Source of the DNA: Glycocaulis alkaliphilus
Lineage (GTDB): Bacteria > Pseudomonadota > Alphaproteobacteria > Caulobacterales > Maricaulaceae
Length of the DNA: 64,000 bases
Direction of reading: 5' to 3'
Assembly (NCBI RefSeq): GCF_004000605.1
Contig: NZ_CP018911.1
Span: forward strand, 62,001 to 126,000
Shown in pieces: positions 28,612 through 36,739 of this stretch. Each line of letters begins with the position of its first letter. Position 1 is the stretch's first letter. Position numbers and translations under genes: made by a program. Below the pieces are notes generated by a model that was not told where the DNA came from, made no database searches, and saw only the letters and a list, made by a program, of their open reading frames with translations.

Positions 28612-30419
28612 ATGAGCACCAATCCCGCCAATATCCGCAATTTCTCCATCGTGGCCCATATCGACCACGGAAAATCCACGCTTGCAGACCGTCTGATCCA
28701 GATGACGGGGGCCTTACTGCGCGTGAGATGACCGAACAGGTCCTCGATAATATGGATATCGAGAAGGAGCGCGGCATCACCATCAAGGCGCAGACCGTGC
28801 GCCTGGACTATACCGCCCGCAATGGCGAGAAATACGTCCTCAACCTCATCGATACGCCGGGCCATGTGGACTTCGCCTACGAGGTGTCGCGCTCGCTCTC
28901 CGCGTGCGAGGGCGCGTTGCTGGTCGTGGATGCGGCGCAAGGCGTGGAAGCCCAGACGCTGGCCAATGTCTATGCCGCGATCGAGGTTGATCTCGATATT
29001 GTGCCGGTGCTCAACAAGATCGATCTGCCGGCTGCCGAGCCCGACCGGGTGCGCGCCCAGATCGAGGATGTGATCGGCATCGAAGCGCATGATGCGCTGG
29101 AAATCTCCGCCAAGACCGGCCTTGGCATTGAAGACGTGCTCGAAGCTATCGTCCACCGCCTGCCCGCGCCCGCGGCGGGTGATCCCGATGCGCCGCTCAA
29201 AGCGCTCCTCGTGGACAGCTGGTATGACGCCTATCTGGGCGTTATCTGCCTGGTGCGCATCCATGAGGGCACGCTGAAAAAAGGTATGCGCGTACGCCTG
29301 ATGGGTACGGGCGCGAACTATAACGTGGACGGGGTGGGCGTGTTCCGGCCCACCAAGGTGAATGTGGATTCGCTGGGTCCGGGCGAGATCGGTTTTCTCA
29401 ACGCCTCGATCAAGCAGGTGCGCGATGCGCGCGTCGGTGACACGGTTACCGAGGAAAAGCGTCCCACCGCGAGCATGCTGCCGGGCTTCAAACCCGCCAT
29501 CCCGGTCGTGTTCTGCGGACTTTTTCCCGTCGATGCCAACGACTTCGAGGATCTGCGCGACGCGGTGGAACGCCTCGCGCTTAACGATGCCTCGTTCAGC
29601 TTCGAGATGGAGACCAGTGCCGCGCTCGGCTTCGGCTTCCGCTGCGGCTTCCTGGGGCTCCTTCACCTTGAGGTCATCCGCGAGCGGCTGGAGCGCGAAT
29701 ACGATGTAGACCTCATCACCACGGCCCCGTCCGTGATCTACAAGATCGCGATGACGGACGGCTCGGTGATCGATCTGCATAATCCCGCCGATATGCCCGA
29801 TCCGGTGCGTATAGACACGATTTCAGAGCCGTGGATCAAGGCCACCATTCTGGTGCCCGACGAGTATCTGGGCGGCGTCCTGAAGCTGTGTGAGGACCGT
29901 CGCGGCATCCAGCGCGAGCTCACCTATGCGGGCAGCCGGGCCATGCTGGTCTATGAGCTGCCGCTCAACGAGGTGGTGTTTGATTTCTACGACCGGCTCA
30001 AAAGCGTCACCAAGGGCTATGCCAGCTTCGATTACCAGTTCATCGAGCACCGCGAAGGCGATCTGGTAAAGATGTCGATCCTCGTCAATGAGGAGCCGGT
30101 GGACGCGCTCTCCATGATCGTCCACCGCGCCCGCGCCGAAATGCGTGGCCGGGGCATGTGCGAGAAGCTCAAAGAGCTGATCCCCCGGCACATGTTCAAA
30201 ATCCCGATCCAGGCGGCCATCGGAGGCCGCGTGGTCGCGCGTGAAACCCTCTCAGCCCTGCGCAAGGACGTGACGGCGAAATGCTATGGCGGCGACGCCA
30301 GCCGCAAGCGCAAGCTTCTCGACAAGCAGAAAGCCGGCAAGAAGAAGATGCGCCAGTTCGGCCGGGTCGAAATCCCGCAGGAAGCGTTTATTGCCGCGCT
30401 GAAGATGGACGGGGATTAG
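28612..30419 (+). CDS. lepA: Elongation factor 4 (LepA), with an apparent one-base frameshift
   Basis: A ribosome-associated GTPase of about 600 residues. From the ATG at 28612 the frame gives [20 protein letters not shown] and the P-loop HIDHGKST, then reaches a stop at 28729. From about 28712 the rest of LepA continues in another frame as [32 protein letters not shown] and NKIDLP to the normal C-terminus ending in the [16 protein letters not shown] region. Adding one G to the five-G run at 28707-28711 restores a complete protein, so a sequence error or a recent mutation is likely. If real, the gene is broken. Confidence 0.95.
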
Positions 30420-30426
30420 GGGATGT

Positions 30427-31356
30427 ATGGCAGACTTTGATGCACCTGTATTCAAGGTTCTGGCCAACAATGATACTGGTGCCGCAAGTGGCCACCAAGG
30501 AGGTCTTGTTGTCCCCAAGGCACTTGAACAATACTTTCCACGCCTGACGGGAGAGACTTCTGCCGAAACTCCCACACTTGACGCGAATGTTACGCTCGAA
30601 CTCTGGGTAGGCCCTCAACGTCTGGCTATCGTGCAAAGCCGATATCAATTTCAGACTTGGGGCGGCGAACGTAGTCCAGAACGTAGACTTACCGGAGGGT
30701 TCTCTGATTGGCGAAACAAGGCCAAGGGCGGAGATGTTGCGATCTTCAAGCGTAGCCTGGACGATGAATATTATTACCAGCTCACGCTCATCCGGTCGGA
30801 GGAACTGACCGAAGAATTGGCTCACGCTATTGCTGGCCGGAAATTTGGCGTTTTGCACCCCGATCAAGCCCCGACCGCCAACGAAGAGATCGATGAAGCT
30901 GAAAACCAGCTATTGACCAGCGAACGCCCCCAGCCACTGTTCGTGGAACGTGAACAACGCGATACGTCCGCCCGGCGACCAGTTAGATCGTATGCGTTCA
31001 GAGGCGCAGTCATTAAGGCTTATGGCGGATTTTGCTCCGTGACAGGCGAAGCAATATTTTCACCCTCCGGGGCATCCAGTTGTGACGCTGCGCACATCAT
31101 TCCGGTTGAGGCCGGCGGCGCAGATGTGCTGGGGAACGGCATTTGTCTTAGGAAAGACCTACATTGGGCATTTGATAACGGTCTCTGGACGGTTTCGAGA
31201 GAACGGAAGGTCCTGGTGTCCTCAAAACTTGATCAGGAGCGGAACAAGCTATTGACCAAGCTGGCCAATTCGTCGCTGCTACTGCCTAAATCGAAAACAT
31301 GGCACCCCGTCGACGAGGCGCTTAGCTGGCACAACGAGAACCGATTTCTCCGCTAG
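30427..31356 (+). CDS. Type II restriction endonuclease: EcoRII-N domain plus HNH nuclease
   Basis: 309 residues. The N-terminal part (about 8-170) matches the EcoRII effector-binding domain: FKVLANNDTGAASGHQGGL at 8-26 lines up with the ANDTGATGGHQVG segment of EcoRII. Instead of EcoRII's own nuclease, the C-terminal part is an HNH domain: CDAAHIIP (His223), NGICLRKDLHWAFDNG (Asn237, His246). It probably cuts DNA at a CCWGG-like site that the neighbouring methyltransferase protects; the site is inferred. It starts eight bases after lepA with AGGGG before the ATG, and overlaps vsr tail to tail by 35 bases. Confidence 0.85.
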   Translation: MADFDAPVFKVLANNDTGAASGHQGGLVVPKALEQYFPRLTGETSAETPTLDANVTLELWVGPQRLAIVQSRYQFQTWGGERSPERRLTGGFSDWRNKAKGGDVAIFKRSLDDEYYYQLTLIRSEELTEELAHAIAGRKFGVLHPDQAPTANEEIDEAENQLLTSERPQPLFVEREQRDTSARRPVRSYAFRGAVIKAYGGFCSVTGEAIFSPSGASSCDAAHIIPVEAGGADVLGNGICLRKDLHWAFDNGLWTVSRERKVLVSSKLDQERNKLLTKLANSSLLLPKSKTWHPVDEALSWHNENRFLR

Positions 31357-31777
31357 ACCGTTTTGATTGAACAAAGTCCTCCAGTACAGCCAACTGGTTG
31401 GAAAGATTGCCTTGCTGTCGCAGAGCGCATTCCCAGCAGACAAAGGTTCGCCAGCCGTCCAACTGAAGGGCGACTATAGCCGCCGCGTCCCGCTCCCGGT
31501 TGCGCCCGATCTTGTCCCGCCAGAAGTCCTCGCGTGTCTTTGGCCATTTGAACAGGTGGCAGTCGTGGCCATGCCAGAAGCAGCCATGCACGAAGATGGC
31601 AACGCGGTACTTGGGCAGGACGATATCGGGCTTCCCCGGCAGGTCTTTGCGATGGAGCCGAAAACGATAGCCGCGCGCGTGCAGTGCGCGCCTGACCAGC
31701 ATTTCGGGCCTGGTATCCTTGCGTTTGATTCCAGCCATCATCTGGCTACGCTTTTCGCGAGAGACGATATCAGCCAT
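31322..31777 (-). CDS. vsr: Very short patch repair endonuclease Vsr
   Basis: 151 residues of the Vsr family: SREKRSQMMAGIKRKDTRPE at the start, then GKPDIVLPKYRVAIFVHG with the catalytic Asp, and CFWHGHDC with zinc and magnesium ligands. Vsr nicks beside T:G mismatches left when 5-methylcytosine deaminates at sites of a Dcm-type methyltransferase, starting repair. Its start overlaps the end of the methyltransferase gene by eight bases, so the two are translated together, as in E. coli dcm-vsr. Confidence 0.95.
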   Translation of the reverse strand: MADIVSREKRSQMMAGIKRKDTRPEMLVRRALHARGYRFRLHRKDLPGKPDIVLPKYRVAIFVHGCFWHGHDCHLFKWPKTREDFWRDKIGRNRERDAAAIVALQLDGWRTFVCWECALRQQGNLSNQLAVLEDFVQSKRSSGEIGSRCAS

Positions 31778-33002
31778 CAGTGCCGGAACGCGGTGGTTGC
31801 TCCATATTCAGGCCCAGCGCTCGTTCCAGAAACGGTTCGACGTGACGAGCAACGGCTTCAACGGCGGGCACCACAACGGAATTTCCGAACTGGCGATAGG
31901 CTTGCGTGTCCGAAACAGGAATTTTCCATTCCCGTTCCCCGCGTTCAAAGCCCATAAGCCGGGCACATTCGGTCGGCGTCAGCCTGCGAGGGCGCCCGAC
32001 GGGCTGCTCGATCAGGATTTCCGAACCGTCCTTGTAGTAGCGGGCGGACAGGGTTCGCGCGACATCCTGCGGGCCACACAGGCCGAAGCCAAATCCGTTC
32101 CCTTGGCTGGCGTGCTTCTCCTTGTATCCCTGCAAATAGCCCCACAGATGCTCGGTCAGGGTGTATTTGGCATCTATCTCGTTGTGGGACTGGAGGATGT
32201 CACGCAGAACGGGCCACTCACTTTCAGGTGGAATCTGCTTCTCGAAGCCTGCAAAGCTGAAGCCCGCATTCTCCCTGAAACCCACGATGAAAATACGTTC
32301 GCGTTTCTGCGGTACCCATGGCCGGGCCGAAATCACGCGCCAGTCGATATGATAGCCCAGCTCGTTCTCAAGCCGGTCCCTGATAATGGCAAAGGTCCTG
32401 CCTTTGTCGTGACGCTCGAGGTTCTTGACGTTCTCCAGCACGAAGGCGGCGGGTCGATGATGCTTGAGAATATTCAGGACATCGAAGAACAGGTTTCCCT
32501 GCTCCTCGCAATCGAAGCCGTGCGCCCGGCCAAGCGCGTTCTTCTTTGATACGCCCGCAATGGAGAAGGGTTGGCATGGGAAGCCGGCCAGCAACACGTC
32601 ATGTGCCGGGATCAGTGACGGATCGGCACTATAGGGCCGGATATCACCCGCATAATGGTGGGTGAACGGGTCATCCCGAAAGTTGGCCTTGTAGGTTTGC
32701 ATGGCGAACCGGTCCCACTCGCTGGTGAAGACGCAGTGCCCGCCTATGGACTCAAAACCGAGGCGCAAGCCGCCAATGCCGGCAAACAGGTCAATGAAGC
32801 GGAACCGGTCAGAGGACTTTGACGGCTTCGCCTTTCCAGCAGATGCGATGCTCCTGAGGAGGGTTAGCTCCCCTTGCCTTGGCAGGCTTTCGCCGCGTTC
32901 GTACCGGTAAGCTGTAGCAGACGAAACGCCCAGCAAGGCCGCAATCTCGTTAACCGGCATGCCGAGGGAATGGCGCAAAGCAGAAAATTCGGTCTGGTTC
33001 AT
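31770..33002 (-). CDS. DNA (cytosine-5) methyltransferase with N-terminal helix-turn-helix, Dcm/EcoRII type
   Basis: 410 residues. Residues 1-45 form a helix-turn-helix (EIAALLGVSSATAYRYERG), as in M.EcoRII, where this part represses its own promoter. The catalytic domain has C5 motifs in order: FIDLFAGIGGLRLGFES, the GFPCQPFS Cys loop, ENVKNL, QKRERIFIVGF and the final GNSVVVPAVEAVA, with the target-recognition part between. With Vsr and the EcoRII-N nuclease beside it, the target is probably CCWGG or related; this is inferred. A possible SOS box and an inverted repeat lie upstream. Confidence 0.95.
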   Translation of the reverse strand: MNQTEFSALRHSLGMPVNEIAALLGVSSATAYRYERGESLPRQGELTLLRSIASAGKAKPSKSSDRFRFIDLFAGIGGLRLGFESIGGHCVFTSEWDRFAMQTYKANFRDDPFTHHYAGDIRPYSADPSLIPAHDVLLAGFPCQPFSIAGVSKKNALGRAHGFDCEEQGNLFFDVLNILKHHRPAAFVLENVKNLERHDKGRTFAIIRDRLENELGYHIDWRVISARPWVPQKRERIFIVGFRENAGFSFAGFEKQIPPESEWPVLRDILQSHNEIDAKYTLTEHLWGYLQGYKEKHASQGNGFGFGLCGPQDVARTLSARYYKDGSEILIEQPVGRPRRLTPTECARLMGFERGEREWKIPVSDTQAYRQFGNSVVVPAVEAVARHVEPFLERALGLNMEQPPRSGTDG

Positions 33003-33022
33003 GCAACACCGCTAGGCTGATT

Positions 33023-33049
33023 TGTGTCAGGATGACAATATCCAACACA
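33023..33049 (-). promoter_or_regulatory. Imperfect inverted repeat before the methyltransferase gene
   Basis: TGTGTCAGGA (33023-33032) and TCCAACACA (33041-33049) are near-complementary arms 21 bases from the start codon. This is where an autoregulating methyltransferase with an N-terminal helix-turn-helix would bind. The assignment is inference. Confidence 0.4.
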
Positions 33050-33056
33050 GTTGCAT

Positions 33057-33071
33057 GTTCTTTTTATGTTC
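33057..33071. promoter_or_regulatory. SOS (LexA) box upstream of the methyltransferase gene
   Basis: GTTC-TTTTTAT-GTTC, an exact GTTC-N7-GTTC, the LexA operator of alphaproteobacteria. It is intergenic, about 55 bases upstream of the methyltransferase ATG. Confidence 0.55.
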
Positions 33072-33078
33072 TCAACAC

Positions 33079-33111
33079 AAAAAACGCCGCCGGATGATCT
33101 CCGGCGGCGTT
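33079..33111 (-). terminator. Rho-independent terminator for the PCuAC gene
   Basis: AACGCCGCCGGA (33083-33094) pairs with TCCGGCGGCGTT (33100-33111). Read leftward it ends in a T run (33084-33079), so it stops transcripts of the chaperone gene before they enter the methyltransferase promoter region. Confidence 0.9.
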
Positions 33112-33130
33112 CTGCGTTCAGCTGGCGTGT

Positions 33131-33805
33131 CTACTCGCCTGCGTCGTCTTCCGGTGCGGGTTCGTGATAATCGCCGCCATGATGCGCGTCTTCGGATGCA
33201 GCGTCATGGTCCATGCCGGCATGCGGATCAGCGGGCGCGGCGTCTGCTTCCGGCGCGACGGCGCTCAGGGGCAGGCGCACCGTGCTGCTGGCCCCGCTGG
33301 CAAATTCCAGCGTAACTTCAACTTCACCATCAAGAGAGGCGGTATCGACGCCGAAAATCATCAGATGATCGCCGCCCGGAGCAAGGGCGACCGTCTCGCC
33401 GGCCGGCAGGTCAATGGCCTCCACCTGACGCATGCGCATCACCTCGCCATCATCCTCCATCGTGTGGAGCTCCACGCGCGATGCGATGGGCGAGCTGGCG
33501 CCGACCAGCTGGTCGTCTTCTGCGCCTGCGCGCAAGGTCACATAGCCTGCGGTCACGTCGCGTCCGCCGGGCGGGGTGCGCACCCAGCCGGAGAGGAGCT
33601 CCGGTGCAACGGCTTCGGGCGCGGCGGCCAGCTCATCGCTGTCCGGGCTGGCCTCCTGCAGGGTGGGGGCGGCTTCAGGCGCAACCTCGTTGCTCGCCGG
33701 TGTGGCGGGCTCGCCGCAGGCCGCCAGGATGAGGGCGCTTGCCGACACGATGCCGGTCAGGAGATGGGGCGTGGACAGATTGGCAAGGGGGGCGGGGGAT
33801 GTCAT
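33131..33805 (-). CDS. PCuAC-type copper chaperone lipoprotein
   Basis: 224 residues. The signal ends in a lipobox (ALILAAC, Cys30), followed by an Ala/Glu/Pro-rich linker. The PCuAC domain has LHTM with the later MRMRQVEAIDLPAG and GGDHLMIFG, giving the His/Met copper ligands of the H(M)x10Mx21HxM motif. The C-terminus adds a His/Asp/Met tail (DPHAGMDHD, HHGGDYHE) that could bind extra metal. Such proteins carry Cu(I) in the periplasm for cytochrome oxidase assembly. GGAG precedes the ATG, and no cytochrome oxidase gene is nearby. Confidence 0.88.
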   Translation of the reverse strand: MTSPAPLANLSTPHLLTGIVSASALILAACGEPATPASNEVAPEAAPTLQEASPDSDELAAAPEAVAPELLSGWVRTPPGGRDVTAGYVTLRAGAEDDQLVGASSPIASRVELHTMEDDGEVMRMRQVEAIDLPAGETVALAPGGDHLMIFGVDTASLDGEVEVTLEFASGASSTVRLPLSAVAPEADAAPADPHAGMDHDAASEDAHHGGDYHEPAPEDDAGE

Positions 33806-33992
33806 GTGCGCTCCGTTCAGGAAAAAGGCCGGGTGCGGAGCGGTTATCGGCTAGCGGCGCGGCACGGGCACTGCCGCGCGGGAGGGCATGTGAATGCTCC
33901 GCAACAGATCACGTCCCCCCGGCTGACAAGAAGTGGCCCGTGCCGGTCCGGTAAGCAAGCCCTGCAGGAAAATTTCGTAAGCCTCGCGGCGA

Positions 33993-35030
33993 TCAGCCGC
34001 GCCAGTAACCCACCAGATCACGCGCTTCTGCGATCACCGGCTCGGCCACCGCGCGTGCCTTCTCCGCCCCTGCGGTGAGAATCCGGTCGATCTCGGCGCG
34101 GTCAGACAGAAGGCGCGCATAGGTGTCTGAAATGGGGCTGAGGAACTCCACCGCCACTTCGGCGAGGCGTGGCTTGAACACGCCGAAGCCTTGTCCGCCA
34201 AACGCGTCCAGCACGGCCTGGCTCGATGTGCCGGTTAGCGCCGCATAGATACCGACCAAATTCTTCGCTTCCGGGCGGCCTTCCAGCTCCTTGGTGCTGG
34301 CGGGCAGGGCTTCCGGATCGGTCTTGGCCTTCTTGATCTTGCGGGCGATCGTGTCGGCATCGTCAGCCAGATTGATGCGTGAATTGTCGCTTGCGTCGGA
34401 TTTCGACATTTTTGCCGTGCCGTCTTTCAGCGACATGATGCGCGCGCCATCAGGCATGATGACGGGTTCAGGCAGCGGAAACACCGCCTCGCCCTTGCCA
34501 AAATCGCGGTTGAAGCGCGCGGCAATGTCGCGCGACAGCTCCAGATGCTGCTTCTGGTCCTCACCCACCGGCACATGGGTTGCCTTGTAGACGAGGATGT
34601 CAGCCGCCTGCAGGACCGGATAGGTGAACAGGCCAACGCTCGCGCGCTCGGCATCCTTGCCCGCCTTGTCCTTGAACTGTGTCATGCGCTCCAGCCAGCC
34701 AAGCCGCGCCACGCAGTTGAAGATCCAGGCCAGCTCTGCGTGTTCACGCACAGACGACTGGGCAAAGACCGCGCTGCGCGACGGATCAACACCTGCGGCG
34801 AGATACGCCGCCGCCACATTGCGCACGGCATCGGGCAGGGCCGCCGGATCGTGCGGCATGGTCATGGCGTGCATGTCCACCACGCAGTAGAAACACGGCA
34901 CACCGCGCTCCTGCAGCGCCACCCAGTTCTTCAGCGCCCCCAGATAATTGCCAAGATGCAGCGCGCCGGTCGGCTGCATGCCGGACAGGATACGCTCAGG
35001 GCCTTTGTAATCGGTGGGGGTGTCGCTCAT
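33993..35030 (-). CDS. trpS: Tryptophanyl-tRNA synthetase
   Basis: 345 residues, class I synthetase. The HIGH-like motif is in [10 protein letters not shown] and the KMSKS motif in [19 protein letters not shown] near the start and [15 protein letters not shown] are also family blocks. It charges tRNA-Trp in the cytoplasm. It lies downstream of murJ and glnD on the same strand, 103 bases after the murJ stop. Confidence 0.98.
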   Translation of the reverse strand: MSDTPTDYKGPERILSGMQPTGALHLGNYLGALKNWVALQERGVPCFYCVVDMHAMTMPHDPAALPDAVRNVAAAYLAAGVDPSRSAVFAQSSVREHAELAWIFNCVARLGWLERMTQFKDKAGKDAERASVGLFTYPVLQAADILVYKATHVPVGEDQKQHLELSRDIAARFNRDFGKGEAVFPLPEPVIMPDGARIMSLKDGTAKMSKSDASDNSRINLADDADTIARKIKKAKTDPEALPASTKELEGRPEAKNLVGIYAALTGTSSQAVLDAFGGQGFGVFKPRLAEVAVEFLSPISDTYARLLSDRAEIDRILTAGAEKARAVAEPVIAEARDLVGYWRG

Positions 35031-35133
35031 GGATCAGGTGCTCGGATGTAAGGAGGCGAAGGAGCGCAGGGAAACCTGCAGAAGGCGCCGGTTTAGCGGC
35101 GCTGACAGCAAGGCTCAAGGCGCAGGCGCGGCG

Positions 35134-36735
35134 TTAATCGCCGCTATCGCCAGCAGGCAGGGATTTGCTGGAGCGCTGTGGCTTTAGCGCCTCGGCAAAT
35201 TCCGATGGTCTGACGGCGCCAAGGGCCAGGCAGGCAATGGCGAAGAGGCCTGCGCCCGCGCCTGCCACCACAACAAGGCTGATCAGCGTGTGCAGGCTTG
35301 CGTCAAGCATGGGCGCGATACCTGCCACAGCAGGCGGCAGTGCGCGCGCCAGAACCCATACGGCGCCCGCCATGATGAGCGAGGCCAGCAGGAGGCGCGG
35401 CGCGGTACGCACCAGCCGGGAATCAATCAGAAGAAGACCTCTGGCCCGCAGGGTTATGGCCAGCAGGCCCGCATTCACCCATCCGGCGAGGCTGGAGGCA
35501 ATGGCGAGCCCGACAAAGCCCAGCCCGCCAAAGAACAGCGTCATCGCAAACACGAAATTCACCGCTACGGCTGCCAGCGCGAAACGCATCGGGGTTTTTG
35601 TGTCTTCGCGGGCGAAAAAGCCCGGCGCCAATACCTTCACCAGCACAAAGGCGGGCAGGCCCAGCCCGGCGATTGCCAGCGCGATCGCGGTATTGGTGGT
35701 GTCCTGAGTGGTGAACTGGCCGCGCTGGTAGAGCCCCGCTGTGATCAGCTCCGGAATAGCGATGAAGGCAAAGGACGCTGGAAGGGTGAGCGCCAGCGCG
35801 ATCTCGATGGAGCGGTTCATGGCAAAATGCCCGCCCTTCTCGTCGCCGGAGCGCACACGGCGGGTAAGGTTTGGCAACAGGGCGATGCCCATGGCGATCC
35901 CGATCATCCCCAGAGGCAGCTGGTATAGCCGCTCGGCATAGTTCAGCCAGGACCGCGCGCCTTCTTCCAGCGTGGCGATAGACGAGGTGACAACCACGTT
36001 TACCTGCATCGCGCTGGCCGCCAGTGCGCCGGGAACGCCCAGCGCAATGAGGCGCTTCACGCGCGGTGTCAGCTTTGGCGGCAGGAGGCGCAAGTGCAGC
36101 TTTGCGCGCACGGCAGCCGTCCACAGGAGCGCCACCTGCATCACGCCGGATGCCGTCACCGACAGGGCCAGCCAGATGACCAGCTCTTCGGGCGGGCCAA
36201 GATCAAAGAGGAGGACGCCGATCATGGCGATATTGAGCAGGACCGGCGCGCCGGCCGCTGCGGCAAACCGGCCATTACTGTTCAGACCGCCGGAAATCAG
36301 CGCCGTCACCACCATGGCCAGCAGATAGGGCATCATGATCTGCAACAGCAGGACGGCCAGCGTCATGCCATCGGGATCACCAATCCGGCCGGGAAAGAAG
36401 ATATAGGCGAGCCAGGGCGCAAAGATCTGGAACGCGATGACCAGTGCGGTGGTGAACGTCGCCATGAAGGACAGGGCCTCGGAGGCGAAACGGTCGGCCT
36501 CTGCCCGGTCCTTGTCTTCCAGCTCGCGCGCATAAAGCGGCACGAATGCCGCGTTGAACGCACCCTCGGCCAGCACACGGCGGAAGGTGTTGGGAATGGT
36601 CATCGCCTGAAAGAACGTATCGGCAATCGGCCCCGCACCCAGCCGCGCAGCGGTGAGAATCTCGCGCGCCAGCCCGGCGATGCGGCTCAGCAGGGTGAGG
36701 ATGCTGATAACCCCAAGATTACGCAGCAGCCGCAT
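35134..36735 (-). CDS. murJ: Lipid II flippase MurJ
   Basis: 533 residues from the ATG at 36733-36735, where the family's MRLLRNLGVISILTLLSRIAGLARE opening begins; the longer frame upstream overlaps glnD. About 14 transmembrane helices are visible. The segment DTFFQAMTIPNTFRRVLAEGAFNAAFVPLY is characteristic of MurJ/MviN, which flips lipid II across the inner membrane for peptidoglycan synthesis. It starts four bases after glnD, a gene pair common in proteobacteria. Confidence 0.96.
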   Translation of the reverse strand: MRLLRNLGVISILTLLSRIAGLAREILTAARLGAGPIADTFFQAMTIPNTFRRVLAEGAFNAAFVPLYARELEDKDRAEADRFASEALSFMATFTTALVIAFQIFAPWLAYIFFPGRIGDPDGMTLAVLLLQIMMPYLLAMVVTALISGGLNSNGRFAAAAGAPVLLNIAMIGVLLFDLGPPEELVIWLALSVTASGVMQVALLWTAAVRAKLHLRLLPPKLTPRVKRLIALGVPGALAASAMQVNVVVTSSIATLEEGARSWLNYAERLYQLPLGMIGIAMGIALLPNLTRRVRSGDEKGGHFAMNRSIEIALALTLPASFAFIAIPELITAGLYQRGQFTTQDTTNTAIALAIAGLGLPAFVLVKVLAPGFFAREDTKTPMRFALAAVAVNFVFAMTLFFGGLGFVGLAIASSLAGWVNAGLLAITLRARGLLLIDSRLVRTAPRLLLASLIMAGAVWVLARALPPAVAGIAPMLDASLHTLISLVVVAGAGAGLFAIACLALGAVRPSEFAEALKPQRSSKSLPAGDSGD

Positions 36736-36739
36736 TGTG

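Noticed and set aside
28464-29780. A 592-residue open frame on the minus strand covering the BLUF gene and part of lepA
   Set aside because: Only the last 153 codons (BLUF) have a start with a ribosome-binding site; the rest is the mirror of lepA codon usage.
33083-33111. A strong hairpin considered as a regulatory element of the methyltransferase
   Set aside because: Read leftward it has a T run and lies just after the PCuAC stop, so it is best explained as that gene's terminator.
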